Below are positions 25,380 through 33,320 of a DNA stretch of 45,780 nt, piece after piece. Every line of letters begins with the position of its first letter. Position 1 is the first letter of the stretch. The notes beneath the pieces were generated by a model. That model did not search any database. It saw only the letters and a list, made by a program, of their open reading frames with translations, and was not told the origin of the DNA. The DNA is taken from assembly GCA_964612675.1 (NCBI GenBank), contig CAZTDD010000045.1:1-45780 (forward strand), written 5' to 3'. A program made the position numbers and the translations under genes. This DNA is from CAZTDD01 sp964612675. GTDB taxonomy: Bacteria > Hinthialibacterota > Hinthialibacteria > Hinthialibacterales > JAKPRU01.

Positions 25380-26662
25380 AACAACTCACCGTTCTGCAGC
25401 ACCCAGACAGCCTCACCGGCGCAATCCTCGCGATTGAAGGTATCCCTGATGCCGCAGTGCTGCTCAACGGCCCAACGGGATGCAAGTTCTATCATGGCGC
25501 TGTCGCCGAGGGACAGTTGCCTCGCGAGAGTTCCTATGATCCTTTGCGCTTCATCGATGAGTTTTACTTCGGACAACCGCGTGTTCCGGCTACCTACCTC
25601 GGTGGTGACGATTACGTGTTCGGTGCATCGGCCAAACTTGAACGCATTCTTCCCGCGGTTGCGGCGAAGGGGCACTCCCTGATAGCGGTCATCAATTCAC
25701 CCGGCGCGGCTCTCATTGGCGACGATCTGGACCACTTGATTTGCGCCGCCAAGATGGACATACCCTGCGTAGCGATCGAGTCCACGGGCTACTCCGGCAC
25801 GATGGAAGGCGGTTTCCAGGAGGCTGTCATCCGAGCCCTCGAAACACTTGCACCACTTCCAACTCGAGTCGAGCCCCAGACTGTTAACTTGATCGGTCTT
25901 TCCATTGCCCAGAAACATTGGAAGGGGAACATCGTCGAATTGAAACGCCTCCTGGGGCTTTGCGGCGTACATGTCGGAGCGACACTCTGCGTAGGGACAC
26001 CGCTCCAAGATCTGACTACCTTGCGATCTGCCAAACATAACGTGATGGTGCACGATGAATACGGGAATCGTCTCTCGGCATGGTGCGAATCCAATTTTGG
26101 CTTAAAAACACTTCGTCCGTGCCTGGGAGCGCCTATCGGTTTCGATCGAACCGAGCAATGGGTGCGCGGTGTTTGCCAGTCATCGGGCGTCTCGCCGGAG
26201 GCTGCGATTAATTCTTTGGACGAGACCCGATCGCACGCCGTTATGCATATCAAACGCCTTAATTCCCTGACGGGTCTTCCCAAGGGAGCAACCTTTGCGA
26301 TTCGAGCACCTGTATCTGTCGCATTGCCGCTTTCAGAGTGGCTTTACGACTACCTGGGCATGACTCCCACAGCAATCGATCCTCTAGATCCCAACTCCCC
26401 GCTGATGGAAGACTTACGCCGCTCACTCTTCGTGCGGCAGGGGCTCGTCGCCTTGGAATCATTAGATTTTGGCGATGCGGATTGTGTCTTTGCAGATGGA
26501 GCAACCTTGACCAGAATCCAGAACACCTCCGCCCTCCCTTCGGGTATCGAAATTGCTCTGCCCTCGCGCGGGTACATCGATGTTGTCGACAAATGCACAG
26601 TCGGTGCACAGGGAGCGCTTTGTCTATTGGAGTGGATACTGAATACGTTGATTGACCGGTGA
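25376..26662 (+). CDS. Nitrogenase component-1-like subunit (NifK/NifE-like)
   Basis: A 428-residue oxidoreductase/nitrogenase component-1 family protein. The N-terminal GPTGCKFYHG (C36) is the equivalent of the first cluster cysteine region; where a second ligand would be expected, the sequence reads INSPGAALIGDDLD, with no cysteine. Fe-S ligation would thus be lopsided, with three cysteines from the partner and one from this subunit, as in cluster-sharing reductases such as DPOR or CfbCD, though I cannot prove equivalence. Start ATG 25376 overlaps the HD-fusion stop. It is followed after 45 bases by the adenosyltransferase gene, so the complex works just before or beside adenosylation, a step that itself needs cobalt reduction. 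Confidence 0.82.
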   Translation: MKQLTVLQHPDSLTGAILAIEGIPDAAVLLNGPTGCKFYHGAVAEGQLPRESSYDPLRFIDEFYFGQPRVPATYLGGDDYVFGASAKLERILPAVAAKGHSLIAVINSPGAALIGDDLDHLICAAKMDIPCVAIESTGYSGTMEGGFQEAVIRALETLAPLPTRVEPQTVNLIGLSIAQKHWKGNIVELKRLLGLCGVHVGATLCVGTPLQDLTTLRSAKHNVMVHDEYGNRLSAWCESNFGLKTLRPCLGAPIGFDRTEQWVRGVCQSSGVSPEAAINSLDETRSHAVMHIKRLNSLTGLPKGATFAIRAPVSVALPLSEWLYDYLGMTPTAIDPLDPNSPLMEDLRRSLFVRQGLVALESLDFGDADCVFADGATLTRIQNTSALPSGIEIALPSRGYIDVVDKCTVGAQGALCLLEWILNTLIDR

Positions 26663-26707
26663 TTCACCCAGATGAATCGCCGAAAACAAAACTAACGGAG
26701 CATTCAA

Positions 26708-27271
26708 ATGAAATACGAAACCCACGAGATGATCAAAGAGCACCAAGAACCGTTGACACACGGTTATGTCCAAATTTACACCGGCAATGGCAAAGGCAAA
26801 ACGACCGCGGCAATCGGTTTAGCCGTGCGAGCGGCCGGCGCGGGACTCCGCGTATTCATGGCTCAATTTGTAAAGTCCGGTCGCTACAGTGAAATCGAAG
26901 CGCTCGACCGCTTCGAGGGACAAATCGTCTGTCGACAATACGGACGAGGCTGCTGGTTGCGCGGCGAATCTTCGGCGGAAGACGACCGTCTGGCCCGAGA
27001 CGGCTACGAAGAGGTCCGAAAGATTATTCAATCGGGGGAATATCAATTGGTCATACTGGACGAAGCAAACATTGCCACCTGCTTCAAATTGCTCAAAGTG
27101 GAGGATTTGTTGGAACTGATCGATCTCAAACCGGAACACGTGGAACTGGTTTTTACCGGACGCCGCGCCGATCCACGCCTGATCGAACGCGCCGATCTGG
27201 TGACCGAGATGCGTGAGGTCAAGCATTACTACGAGAGGAACGTCTTGGCCCGCCAAGGCATCGAAAGCTGA
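26708..27271 (+). CDS. cobA: Corrinoid adenosyltransferase (CobA/BtuR)
   Basis: A 187-residue P-loop enzyme that transfers the adenosyl group of ATP to Co(I) corrinoid. The family signature YTGNGKGKTTAAIGLAVRA is at residues 20-38, followed by FMAQFVKSGRYSEI, a Walker-B VILDEAN and LVFTGRRADPRLIERADLVT. Start ATG 26708 has GGAG 7 bases upstream. It is the last gene of the rightward riboswitch operon. CobA enzymes need Co(II) reduced to Co(I), which gives one rationale for a neighbouring low-potential nitrogenase-like reductase. Confidence 0.93.
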   Translation: MKYETHEMIKEHQEPLTHGYVQIYTGNGKGKTTAAIGLAVRAAGAGLRVFMAQFVKSGRYSEIEALDRFEGQIVCRQYGRGCWLRGESSAEDDRLARDGYEEVRKIIQSGEYQLVILDEANIATCFKLLKVEDLLELIDLKPEHVELVFTGRRADPRLIERADLVTEMREVKHYYERNVLARQGIES

Positions 27272-27399
27272 TGAATCCAGGTGTGTGACAGTGTCGATAA
27301 TAGTCTCCACCTTTGCCGGGAATATAGAAACCGTCACCTGCAAATCAACGTTCATTTGACGCTTCAGTCGAACGAGGTAGAAGTCTGGAGGAATGGCCG

Positions 27400-30021
27400 T
27401 TGCTCGCACCCGAATTCCGTTGCGGTTTTGTCGGTGGTCTCGGCCTTGGCAATTTTGAAGAGGATCTATTCCGCATATCGGATATCACCGAGAATCTACG
27501 CTACGGGAAGGCAGAGCGCGCTGTCGAATTCCTTAAGCTTCTCGACGATCCCCCGGAGCGCAGAAAACAAATCCTGTTTGTCACGCATGGCGCTATGAGC
27601 CGAGGATTATCTGACGAATGGGTGAAATTGGCATTGATCTATCAGGCGTTGCATGGGAGATGGGGTGTAGATCGGCTTAGAAAAGCACTGAGTAGAATTC
27701 TTGGAAAACTGCTACGGATAACGTGGGTCGAGAAAAACGGCAAAGGAATCTGGCAGGATTTGCTAAAGACACATCCGGCCCAATGGTTGCAGGTTCTCCA
27801 TCGTTGGGGGATTGATCCAGAACGCGACGACAATCCGGACACGGACGATGACCCAGTACCGCGAGCTGTATGTGAGTCGTTGCGTCACCTGAACACAAAT
27901 TCAATATGGGAATGCCTCCAGAAGATTCCCGTCAGGCAGTCGAAATCTTTCGATCAGAGGGTCAAGGAAGCCAGACACGCAATTACAGCAGAAATTCGTT
28001 TTCTATGGAAAGAATGTGTCGGTTTATTGCGAATACGACTGCCGCTACTGATCCTCGATGAAGCTCACCATCTGAAGAACCCAAAAACTCAGCTTGCTTC
28101 GCTGTTCCAAATACCGGACGCACACGATGATGCCGAGGAAATCACTCGCGGCCCGCTGGGGGGCGTTTTTGAACGTATGTTGTTTCTTACGGCGACACCT
28201 TTTCAATTGGGCCACGGAGAGTTGTGTTCCGTGTTAGAACGCTTCAGTGGAATCTCCTGGGAAGGAGAACTCGCTCCAAAGCGCGGCAGAAAAGGCTATT
28301 CTCAGCGGCTGGAAAATCTTCGAGAGGCTCTAGATGCTGCACAGGAAGCGTCGGTGACGTTGGATACATATTGGGGACAATTAAGCTGCGAAGATCTTGT
28401 AGCGAACGGAAGATCGTTCACTGACGTAAGAGAATGGTGGCAGGCGGTTCAGAATAGCGTGAATCTCACCCCCGAAGCACAACAGGTCCTCCAGGCGTAT
28501 TCTCGTGCTCATGAAAAAATGAAAACTGCGGAGCAACACCTGCAGCCATGGGTGATCCGCCATCGCAAACCACGCTATCTTCCCAAACCACACGATGCTG
28601 TCGGGCGAAGAAGAAGGCTTGTGGGACAGGCGATCCTTGAAAGTGAAACGGTGGAAACAGAAGACGGGATTGCCGTGGCCGGCGACGTAGTTCTCCCGTT
28701 TCTTTTTGCTGCGAGAGCAACGTCCCATGCTCCGGATTCGCGTCCTGTTTTTGCGGAGGGTCTTGCTTCAAGTTACGAGGCTTTCCTGCACACCAGGATG
28801 ATGAATAGGAAAAAGGAAACAGGGCAGACTTTCCAATTAACAGATCAGGACGACGATCAGATTGAACAAAGTGAGATTACTGACGCCATCTGCTGGTATT
28901 TGGATCGTCTGGAAGATCTTCTCTCACGTGGCGATGTACGCGGCTCGGTTTCTCATCCCAAAGTATCGGCAACGATCCGGCGGGTAGTCGATCTTTGGAG
29001 AAATGGAGAAAAGGTTGTACTGTTTTGCCATTATGTCACCACCGGCAGAATGCTTCGCCAGAGACTCTCGGAGGCAATCAATAATGAAATCCAACAACTT
29101 GGGGCTAACAAGCTTGGATGCCCACCTTCGGAGGTCTCGGCTGAACTGGCTCGAATCGGGGAGCGATTTCTTGATCGAGACTCTCCGATCCGCCGGGCTT
29201 GTGACCAGAATGTATCCGAGCTCATAGAGGGCTTTCCGCCGCTCCGCCGACACAAGGAGGCGTTGACCAGAATCATCCGTAGATACGTGCGCACCCCGTC
29301 ATTTCTCGTTCGTTTCTTTCAACTGGGCCAAGAGAGACTAACGTCGGACTCCATGAATGAAGCGATGGATAAGCCCGATCAGTCCGGGCTCACGTTGCGA
29401 CATCTTCTGCGGGATTTCTTCAAGTTTCTGGTTGAGAGATGTGGGGAAAGGGATCGTCAAAGGTACATCGACGCACTCACGCAAATCCAGACGGGAACAT
29501 ATCGAGGAGCCGAGGCGTTACAGGCATTTACGACTGACGAACTTCAGGGCGATACCGCTGAGAGGCTCGTCCCAAACGTTCGCTTGGTCAATGGAAGCAC
29601 GAAGTCGGAGACACGACAGAAACTGATGTTGGCGTTCAATACGCCGTTCTATCCGGAGATACTCATTGCGAGCAGTGTTATGGCGGAAGGAGTCGATCTG
29701 CATCTGAATTGCCGCTACGTGATTCATCACGATTTATGTTGGAATCCGAGTACGCTGGAGCAACGAACAGGAAGAGTTGACCGGATCGGCGCAAAGGTTG
29801 AACGTTGCAAGAGTCCAAGTCCCATAACCGTCTATATGCCGTATATCGCCAAAACTCAGGATGAAAAAATGTACCGTGTTGTGATGGATCGCGAACGATG
29901 GTTTAGTGTGGTTATGGGAGAGAAATACAAGGTCGATGCCAAGACAACGGAAAAACTGGCCAACCGTATCCCATTTCCGGAATCAGCAGCCAAGGAACTA
30001 GCTTTCCGACTTGATATTTGA
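27400..30021 (+). CDS. SNF2/DEAD-like helicase lacking the N-terminal Walker A region
   Basis: An 873-residue open frame (open from 27361, no ATG at the start; TTG 27400 is nominal). It contains motif II LLILDEAHHLKN near residue 220, motif III LFLTATPFQLG near 265, and a second RecA domain with VVLFCHYVTTGRM, ILIASSVMAEGVDLH, HHDLCWNPSTLEQRTGRVDR. The first residues (FVGGLGLGNFEED, ILFVTHGAMSRGLSDEWVKL) begin after the point where the GxGKT Walker A loop should be, and none is found. The gene is therefore 5'-truncated and probably inactive. The break lies within about 90 bases of the corrinoid operon end, which may mark the island boundary. Related helicases occur in phage-defence loci, but I do not assign a system. 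Confidence 0.7.
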   Translation: MLAPEFRCGFVGGLGLGNFEEDLFRISDITENLRYGKAERAVEFLKLLDDPPERRKQILFVTHGAMSRGLSDEWVKLALIYQALHGRWGVDRLRKALSRILGKLLRITWVEKNGKGIWQDLLKTHPAQWLQVLHRWGIDPERDDNPDTDDDPVPRAVCESLRHLNTNSIWECLQKIPVRQSKSFDQRVKEARHAITAEIRFLWKECVGLLRIRLPLLILDEAHHLKNPKTQLASLFQIPDAHDDAEEITRGPLGGVFERMLFLTATPFQLGHGELCSVLERFSGISWEGELAPKRGRKGYSQRLENLREALDAAQEASVTLDTYWGQLSCEDLVANGRSFTDVREWWQAVQNSVNLTPEAQQVLQAYSRAHEKMKTAEQHLQPWVIRHRKPRYLPKPHDAVGRRRRLVGQAILESETVETEDGIAVAGDVVLPFLFAARATSHAPDSRPVFAEGLASSYEAFLHTRMMNRKKETGQTFQLTDQDDDQIEQSEITDAICWYLDRLEDLLSRGDVRGSVSHPKVSATIRRVVDLWRNGEKVVLFCHYVTTGRMLRQRLSEAINNEIQQLGANKLGCPPSEVSAELARIGERFLDRDSPIRRACDQNVSELIEGFPPLRRHKEALTRIIRRYVRTPSFLVRFFQLGQERLTSDSMNEAMDKPDQSGLTLRHLLRDFFKFLVERCGERDRQRYIDALTQIQTGTYRGAEALQAFTTDELQGDTAERLVPNVRLVNGSTKSETRQKLMLAFNTPFYPEILIASSVMAEGVDLHLNCRYVIHHDLCWNPSTLEQRTGRVDRIGAKVERCKSPSPITVYMPYIAKTQDEKMYRVVMDRERWFSVVMGEKYKVDAKTTEKLANRIPFPESAAKELAFRLDI

Positions 30022-30029
30022 CTGAACAG

Positions 30030-30630
30030 AAGACGAGAGGCGAGTCCGCCGCTCATCTGCGCTATCAAGGTCATGTAGTCATGTTCTGTGAAGAACGCTG
30101 GCTCCTTTTCGCGTGAGAAAACGTCACTGAAGCCCTAAAACGTATTTCCACCAAGTGGATCAAGCCAGAAAAATTCATTTTATTTCGGGCCGACTATAGT
30201 AGTACCTGGATGGGACCCGACGGGGTGGGGGTGTGGTTAAGAAATCCGCGATGGGTCCCTCTGGCTTCAAAAAAAAAACGTCTCTCCGACCGGCGCGAGA
30301 TAAGTAGAGGTACCTGAGAGCGAACGCCCGGGGGGTCTGGTAAAGATTCTGAGCCGATGGGTCCCCGACGGTCTTAACAGAAATTGCCTCTCTCGACGTC
30401 GCACATAAGTCCTACCACTTGACTGGGACGGGGGCTTCGTTTTGGGCGTTTCTGCGAGTCGATGGGGTCCCCTCGAATCGAAATGACATGGAAGAATGGT
30501 GTCGTTTGACCGTCGTTTACCTGCTATTTTCTTCTTGTTTTTCCGTCGTTGAAACCCTCGAAATAGCCGTCACACAAGCCACAAACAATACTCAAATAAC
30601 ACGCCCCTCGAAAATAATTAAAAGAAATGC
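30030..30630. repeat. Non-coding region with three degenerate ~100-bp units
   Basis: Between the helicase relic and the HTH gene there is no convincing gene. From about 30210 to 30475 three imperfect units recur, each opening with TACC near 30214, 30311 and 30413, passing through a G-rich stretch and closing with GATGGGTCCC (30250), CGATGGGTCCCC (about 30354) or CGATGGGGTCCCC (about 30460). Spacing is about 98-105 bases. The similarity is in the ends; the middles differ. They could be recombination or replication sites of the adjacent recombinase cassette, or structured RNA. Confidence 0.4.
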
Positions 30631-30659
30631 TTGACAATTATACTCCGACAGTATATCTT
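30631..30659 (+). promoter_or_regulatory. Promoter of the HTH/AAA/recombinase cassette
   Basis: A TTGACA hexamer at about 30631 is followed, after 17 bases, by TATCTT, just 20 bases before the HTH gene start. A GAGG ribosome-binding sequence lies between. Consensus -35 and ideal spacing. Confidence 0.65.
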
Positions 30660-30677
30660 GATTTTTAGAGGCATTTC

Positions 30678-30920
30678 ATGATGAAGACACTCCGACAAAT
30701 ACTCAACCGCCTAGCCGAACGTCGTGGAGAACGTCCGTTCGACTGGGGCGCACGCAAACGCTCAGTCACCGAGATCGTTGAATGGATAACCGAACACGGA
30801 TGGAATATCGCACCGGGAAGCGTTCAACGTTGGATTGACGGTTCCCGGGAACCGAATCCCGCCGCTCAGGTTCTCCTGAATCAAATGCTTGAAGAACTAA
30901 CTGAGGAAGACCGTAAATAA
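30678..30920 (+). CDS. Small HTH-type DNA-binding protein
   Basis: An 80-residue basic protein. The C-terminal half reads IAPGSVQRWIDGSREPNPAA, followed by QVLLNQMLEEL: the S-V-x-R-W-x-x-G-x-x-x-P pattern of a recognition helix and following turn of XRE/Cro-like regulators. A GAGG sequence lies about 8 bases before the tandem ATG ATG. It heads a three-gene cassette with an AAA ATPase and a tyrosine recombinase and probably regulates that element or marks its DNA sites. Confidence 0.6.
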   Translation: MMKTLRQILNRLAERRGERPFDWGARKRSVTEIVEWITEHGWNIAPGSVQRWIDGSREPNPAAQVLLNQMLEELTEEDRK

Positions 30921-30989
30921 CGAGCCGCCACGGTGCCGCAAACACCGTGACGGTTCTTACCATTCCAAATCTGCAAAGGAGATTTGATC

Positions 30990-31661
30990 ATGGCTACCGC
31001 TCAATGTACCGCACAAGTCCTGTCCGAGCAATACCGTCCGAGAGAGTTCAGTCACGTCGTAGGACAAGACAAGATCATTCAGAAAATCGAGACCATCGCC
31101 CGTCGTGGCTTGTCGGGACGTGCCTATTGGATTTCCGGTCAGACCGGAACCGGGAAAACCACTATCGGCAGGATCATCGCCGCACAGATCGCCGAAACGT
31201 GGAACACGACGGAACTGGACGCTGAGATGCTGACACCCGCCAGGCTCAAAGACCTCGAATACGAAATGGCGCACCTTGGTCTATCGGCAACCGATAAATG
31301 CGGACGTGCCTACTTGGTGAACGAAGCCCACGGCCTCAAGAAACAATCCATCCGTCACTTGCTCGTTATGCTGGAACGCTTGCCGAAACACGTGGTCGTC
31401 ATTTTCACGACCACTTGCGAAGGTCAGAACCTTCTCTTTGAAGACTTCGGCGATGCTCAGCCCTTGGTTAACCGCTGCGTCAAACTGGAATTGTCACGAC
31501 GGAACCTTGCCGAACCGTTTGCGCAACGAGCAAAAGAGATCGCCGAACGTGAAGGTCTCGACGGGAAGCCGCTCAATGCCTACATCGCGCTTGCCAAGAA
31601 ACATCGGAATAGCCTTCGCGCGATGCTGGAAGCCATCGAATCGGGCGAAATGCTGGACTGA
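30990..31661 (+). CDS. Clamp-loader-like AAA+ ATPase of a mobile cassette
   Basis: A 223-residue protein from ATG 30990 (AAAGGAG about 8 bases upstream; the TTG at 30984 is rejected). The N-terminal SEQYRPREFSHVVGQDKIIQ is the RFC/DnaX opening; Walker A is GQTGTGKT at residues 50-57, Walker B-like AYLVNEAHGL, then VVIFTTTCEGQNLL, sensor-1-like, and a short helical lid ending in LRAMLEAIESGEML. It is much shorter than DnaX and lacks the collar domain, so it is not the cell's clamp loader. It likely serves replication or recombination of the element it sits in, between the HTH and recombinase genes. Confidence 0.75.
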   Translation: MATAQCTAQVLSEQYRPREFSHVVGQDKIIQKIETIARRGLSGRAYWISGQTGTGKTTIGRIIAAQIAETWNTTELDAEMLTPARLKDLEYEMAHLGLSATDKCGRAYLVNEAHGLKKQSIRHLLVMLERLPKHVVVIFTTTCEGQNLLFEDFGDAQPLVNRCVKLELSRRNLAEPFAQRAKEIAEREGLDGKPLNAYIALAKKHRNSLRAMLEAIESGEMLD

Positions 31662-31686
31662 GATCGTGGCCGATTTTGCTCGAATT

Positions 31687-31782
31687 TTTCAGTCAACATT
31701 TCCTACTGAAATGTGTATTTTTTCAGCTTCGAGAGCCTTGAAAAAGCCGTTTTTCAAGCGATTCGCCGTCAAAACAGGCGAA
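31687..31782 (+). repeat. Three short inverted repeats ahead of the recombinase gene
   Basis: Three perfect inverted repeats occur in 96 bases: TTTCAGT/ACTGAAA (31687-31693 with 31705-31711), CTTGAAAAA/TTTTTCAAG (31737-31745 with 31750-31758, loop GCCG) and ATTCGCC/GGCGAAT-like arms around GTCAAAACA (31761-31783). The second resembles CCTCGAAATAGCCGTCACAC at 30556 upstream of the HTH gene. They could be recombinase core sites or operators for the HTH protein. Confidence 0.45.
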
Positions 31783-31812
31783 ATACTACACAGAACATAA
31801 AGGTGTGTACCG

Positions 31813-32430
31813 ATGAACAACGTTCCCGCCGTCGCACAATCCACCGCTTTGCTATCGACCCGTGTAGATCAACTGCCCCCGCATATCACGCTGAATGAAT
31901 ATCAACGTCTGCGCGACACCGTGCAAGAACACTGGTCTCAGAAACGAACACCCAAGAGCCGCTTCTACGAGCGTCGTCACACGCTCTTTCTCGACCTCTT
32001 GTGGTCCACCGGAGCCCGCGTCGACGATCTCTGTCGGTTACCGGTGTCCGCCGTCGATTTCACACAGCGCCGTGTCCGGATCGACATGAAGAAGGTCAAG
32101 CGTCCGACGGTGGTCTCGCTCGATGAAGGGTTGCTGCTGGACCTGAGCTGTTTCATCGCTGATTTCGAGATAATGGGAGATCTATTTGGCTTCACGCGGT
32201 TCTACGCATACAAAATGCTCAAGCAGTATGCCGAGGAGGCCGGACTACTCGACATCCATCCGCACAAGTTTCGTCACGGTCTCGCGATTCACCTGCTTCA
32301 GCAAGGTGTCCCGATCCCGGTCATTTCCGCGCGTCTTGGACACGCTTCGGTGTACGTCACGATGTCGATGTACATGAAGGTGACGCCCGAGATCCAAGCG
32401 GAGATGGTCAAGAACGTGAAGTGGAGATGA
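31813..32430 (+). CDS. Tyrosine recombinase / integrase
   Basis: A 205-residue site-specific recombinase. The catalytic domain shows STGARVDDLCRL (first Arg), HPHKFRHGLAIHLL (His-x-x-Arg) and LGHASVYVTMSMYMKV (His and nucleophilic Tyr). It is short: the N-terminal core-binding domain is reduced to about 35 residues, and the segment between the first Arg and HxxR is compact. Short recombinases of this kind are typical of small integrated elements. It follows the AAA gene with about 150 bases of palindrome-rich DNA between. Confidence 0.85.
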   Translation: MNNVPAVAQSTALLSTRVDQLPPHITLNEYQRLRDTVQEHWSQKRTPKSRFYERRHTLFLDLLWSTGARVDDLCRLPVSAVDFTQRRVRIDMKKVKRPTVVSLDEGLLLDLSCFIADFEIMGDLFGFTRFYAYKMLKQYAEEAGLLDIHPHKFRHGLAIHLLQQGVPIPVISARLGHASVYVTMSMYMKVTPEIQAEMVKNVKWR

Positions 32431-32551
32431 CGACTCGCAGCCCTTAAAGGCCGGTCGACGCTCGCCGACAGTGCATGACACGTTTCTCCGGAACAATGCG
32501 ATTTGACAAACAAGCCTGAGTACCCCATACTGAAAGTAGGAGATAAAGGCC

Positions 32552-32716
32552 ATGAACCCAGAACCTGCTTACAATGATTTCGAGGACGATGATCCCACTA
32601 TCCTCACACCCGAAGAAGAGGAAGAGGATCTACGGGACATCCGTAAAATAAAGGCGGACATCGCAAAGAACGGCACAGTCTCGCATGAAGATTTGATGGC
32701 TGAGCTTGGCTTGTAG
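32552..32716 (+). CDS. Small acidic antitoxin-like protein
   Basis: A 54-residue acidic protein (MNPEPAYNDFEDDDPTILTP, then EEEEEDLRDIRKIKADIAKN, ending in VSHEDLMAELGL). ATG 32552 has AGGAG 9 bases upstream. The C-terminal pattern with a short helix before a stop, followed 9 bases later by a RelE/ParE-type toxin gene, is that of antitoxins of this superfamily. No DNA-binding domain is evident, so autoregulation is uncertain. Confidence 0.7.
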   Translation: MNPEPAYNDFEDDDPTILTPEEEEEDLRDIRKIKADIAKNGTVSHEDLMAELGL

Positions 32717-32725
32717 GTTCTGGTC

Positions 32726-32983
32726 GTGGCATACCGCATAGAATACTCGTCGAAAGCGGCTCGACAGTTCAGGAAACTTCCCCGTAATATTCAGAAACGA
32801 CTGAAGGCGGACATCGACGCTTTCCGCGATAACCCCCGTCCACCTGGCTGTATACCATACAAGAGCGATCCCGGGACCTACCGCATCCGGAGCGGTTCCT
32901 ATCGGGTGATCTATGAGATCGACGACGATATTCTCAGGGTCCTGGTGCTCAAGTTAGGACATCGCGGAAATATCTATAGATGA
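32726..32983 (+). CDS. RelE/ParE family toxin
   Basis: An 85-residue protein (start GTG 32726) with the RelE/ParE signature: YRIEYSSKAARQFRKLPRNI at the start, LKADIDAFRDNPRPPGCIPY, then YRIRSGSYRVIYEIDDDILR and VLVLKLGHRGNIYR. It may act on ribosome-bound mRNA or on gyrase; the two cannot be separated by eye. Paired with the antitoxin-like gene just upstream. Confidence 0.85.
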   Translation: MAYRIEYSSKAARQFRKLPRNIQKRLKADIDAFRDNPRPPGCIPYKSDPGTYRIRSGSYRVIYEIDDDILRVLVLKLGHRGNIYR

Positions 32984-33320
32984 TTCAAATATCCCGCTGG
33001 TAGCGAAGCCCCGTAAACTGGCCACGTCCCCAGCCCCACAAGACTGCCAATAGGGCCGTTGGAACCGCGTTCTTGGTTGACTTTGTTGGCGTTTCAAGAC
33101 ACGTTTGCGCATTCCGATGAATTCGGCCGGTTATTCCGAAGGAAAACGGCCGGCGGTTCCGAGGGATTCCGGCCACCCTTCTGGGGTCCGCAAAGCTGGG
33201 CACGCTTCATGATACGAAATGTTCATTGTGATTGACAACCTTCGTGCAACAGGTGGTCGTGTACAACGGAAGGACCCCGTAGGGCGACTGGAGTTGCACA
33301 CGACCGGGTCATCCGGTTTC
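32984..33320. other. Intergenic DNA with a 13-bp inverted repeat
   Basis: No gene is supported here. Arms GGTCGTGTACAAC (about 33252-33264) and GTTGCACACGACC (about 33293-33305) form a hairpin with one mismatch just beyond the 3' end of the istB relic. It could be a terminator stem or an insertion-sequence end. Confidence 0.35.

Noticed and set aside
23151..26662. True nitrogenase (nitrogen fixation)
   Set aside because: No nifB, nifEN, molybdenum uptake or FeMo-cofactor ligands; DPKH rather than DPKA motif; operon is devoted to corrinoids.
7855..30021. Corrinoid island inserted into a single helicase gene, leaving its ends at 8049 and 27361
   Set aside because: The fragments are on opposite strands and appear to belong to different helicase families; a simple insertion cannot explain them.
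27400..30021. Naming the helicase as BREX BrxHII because of the nearby BrxF-like fragment
   Set aside because: No other BREX genes are present and the N-terminal part needed for assignment is missing.
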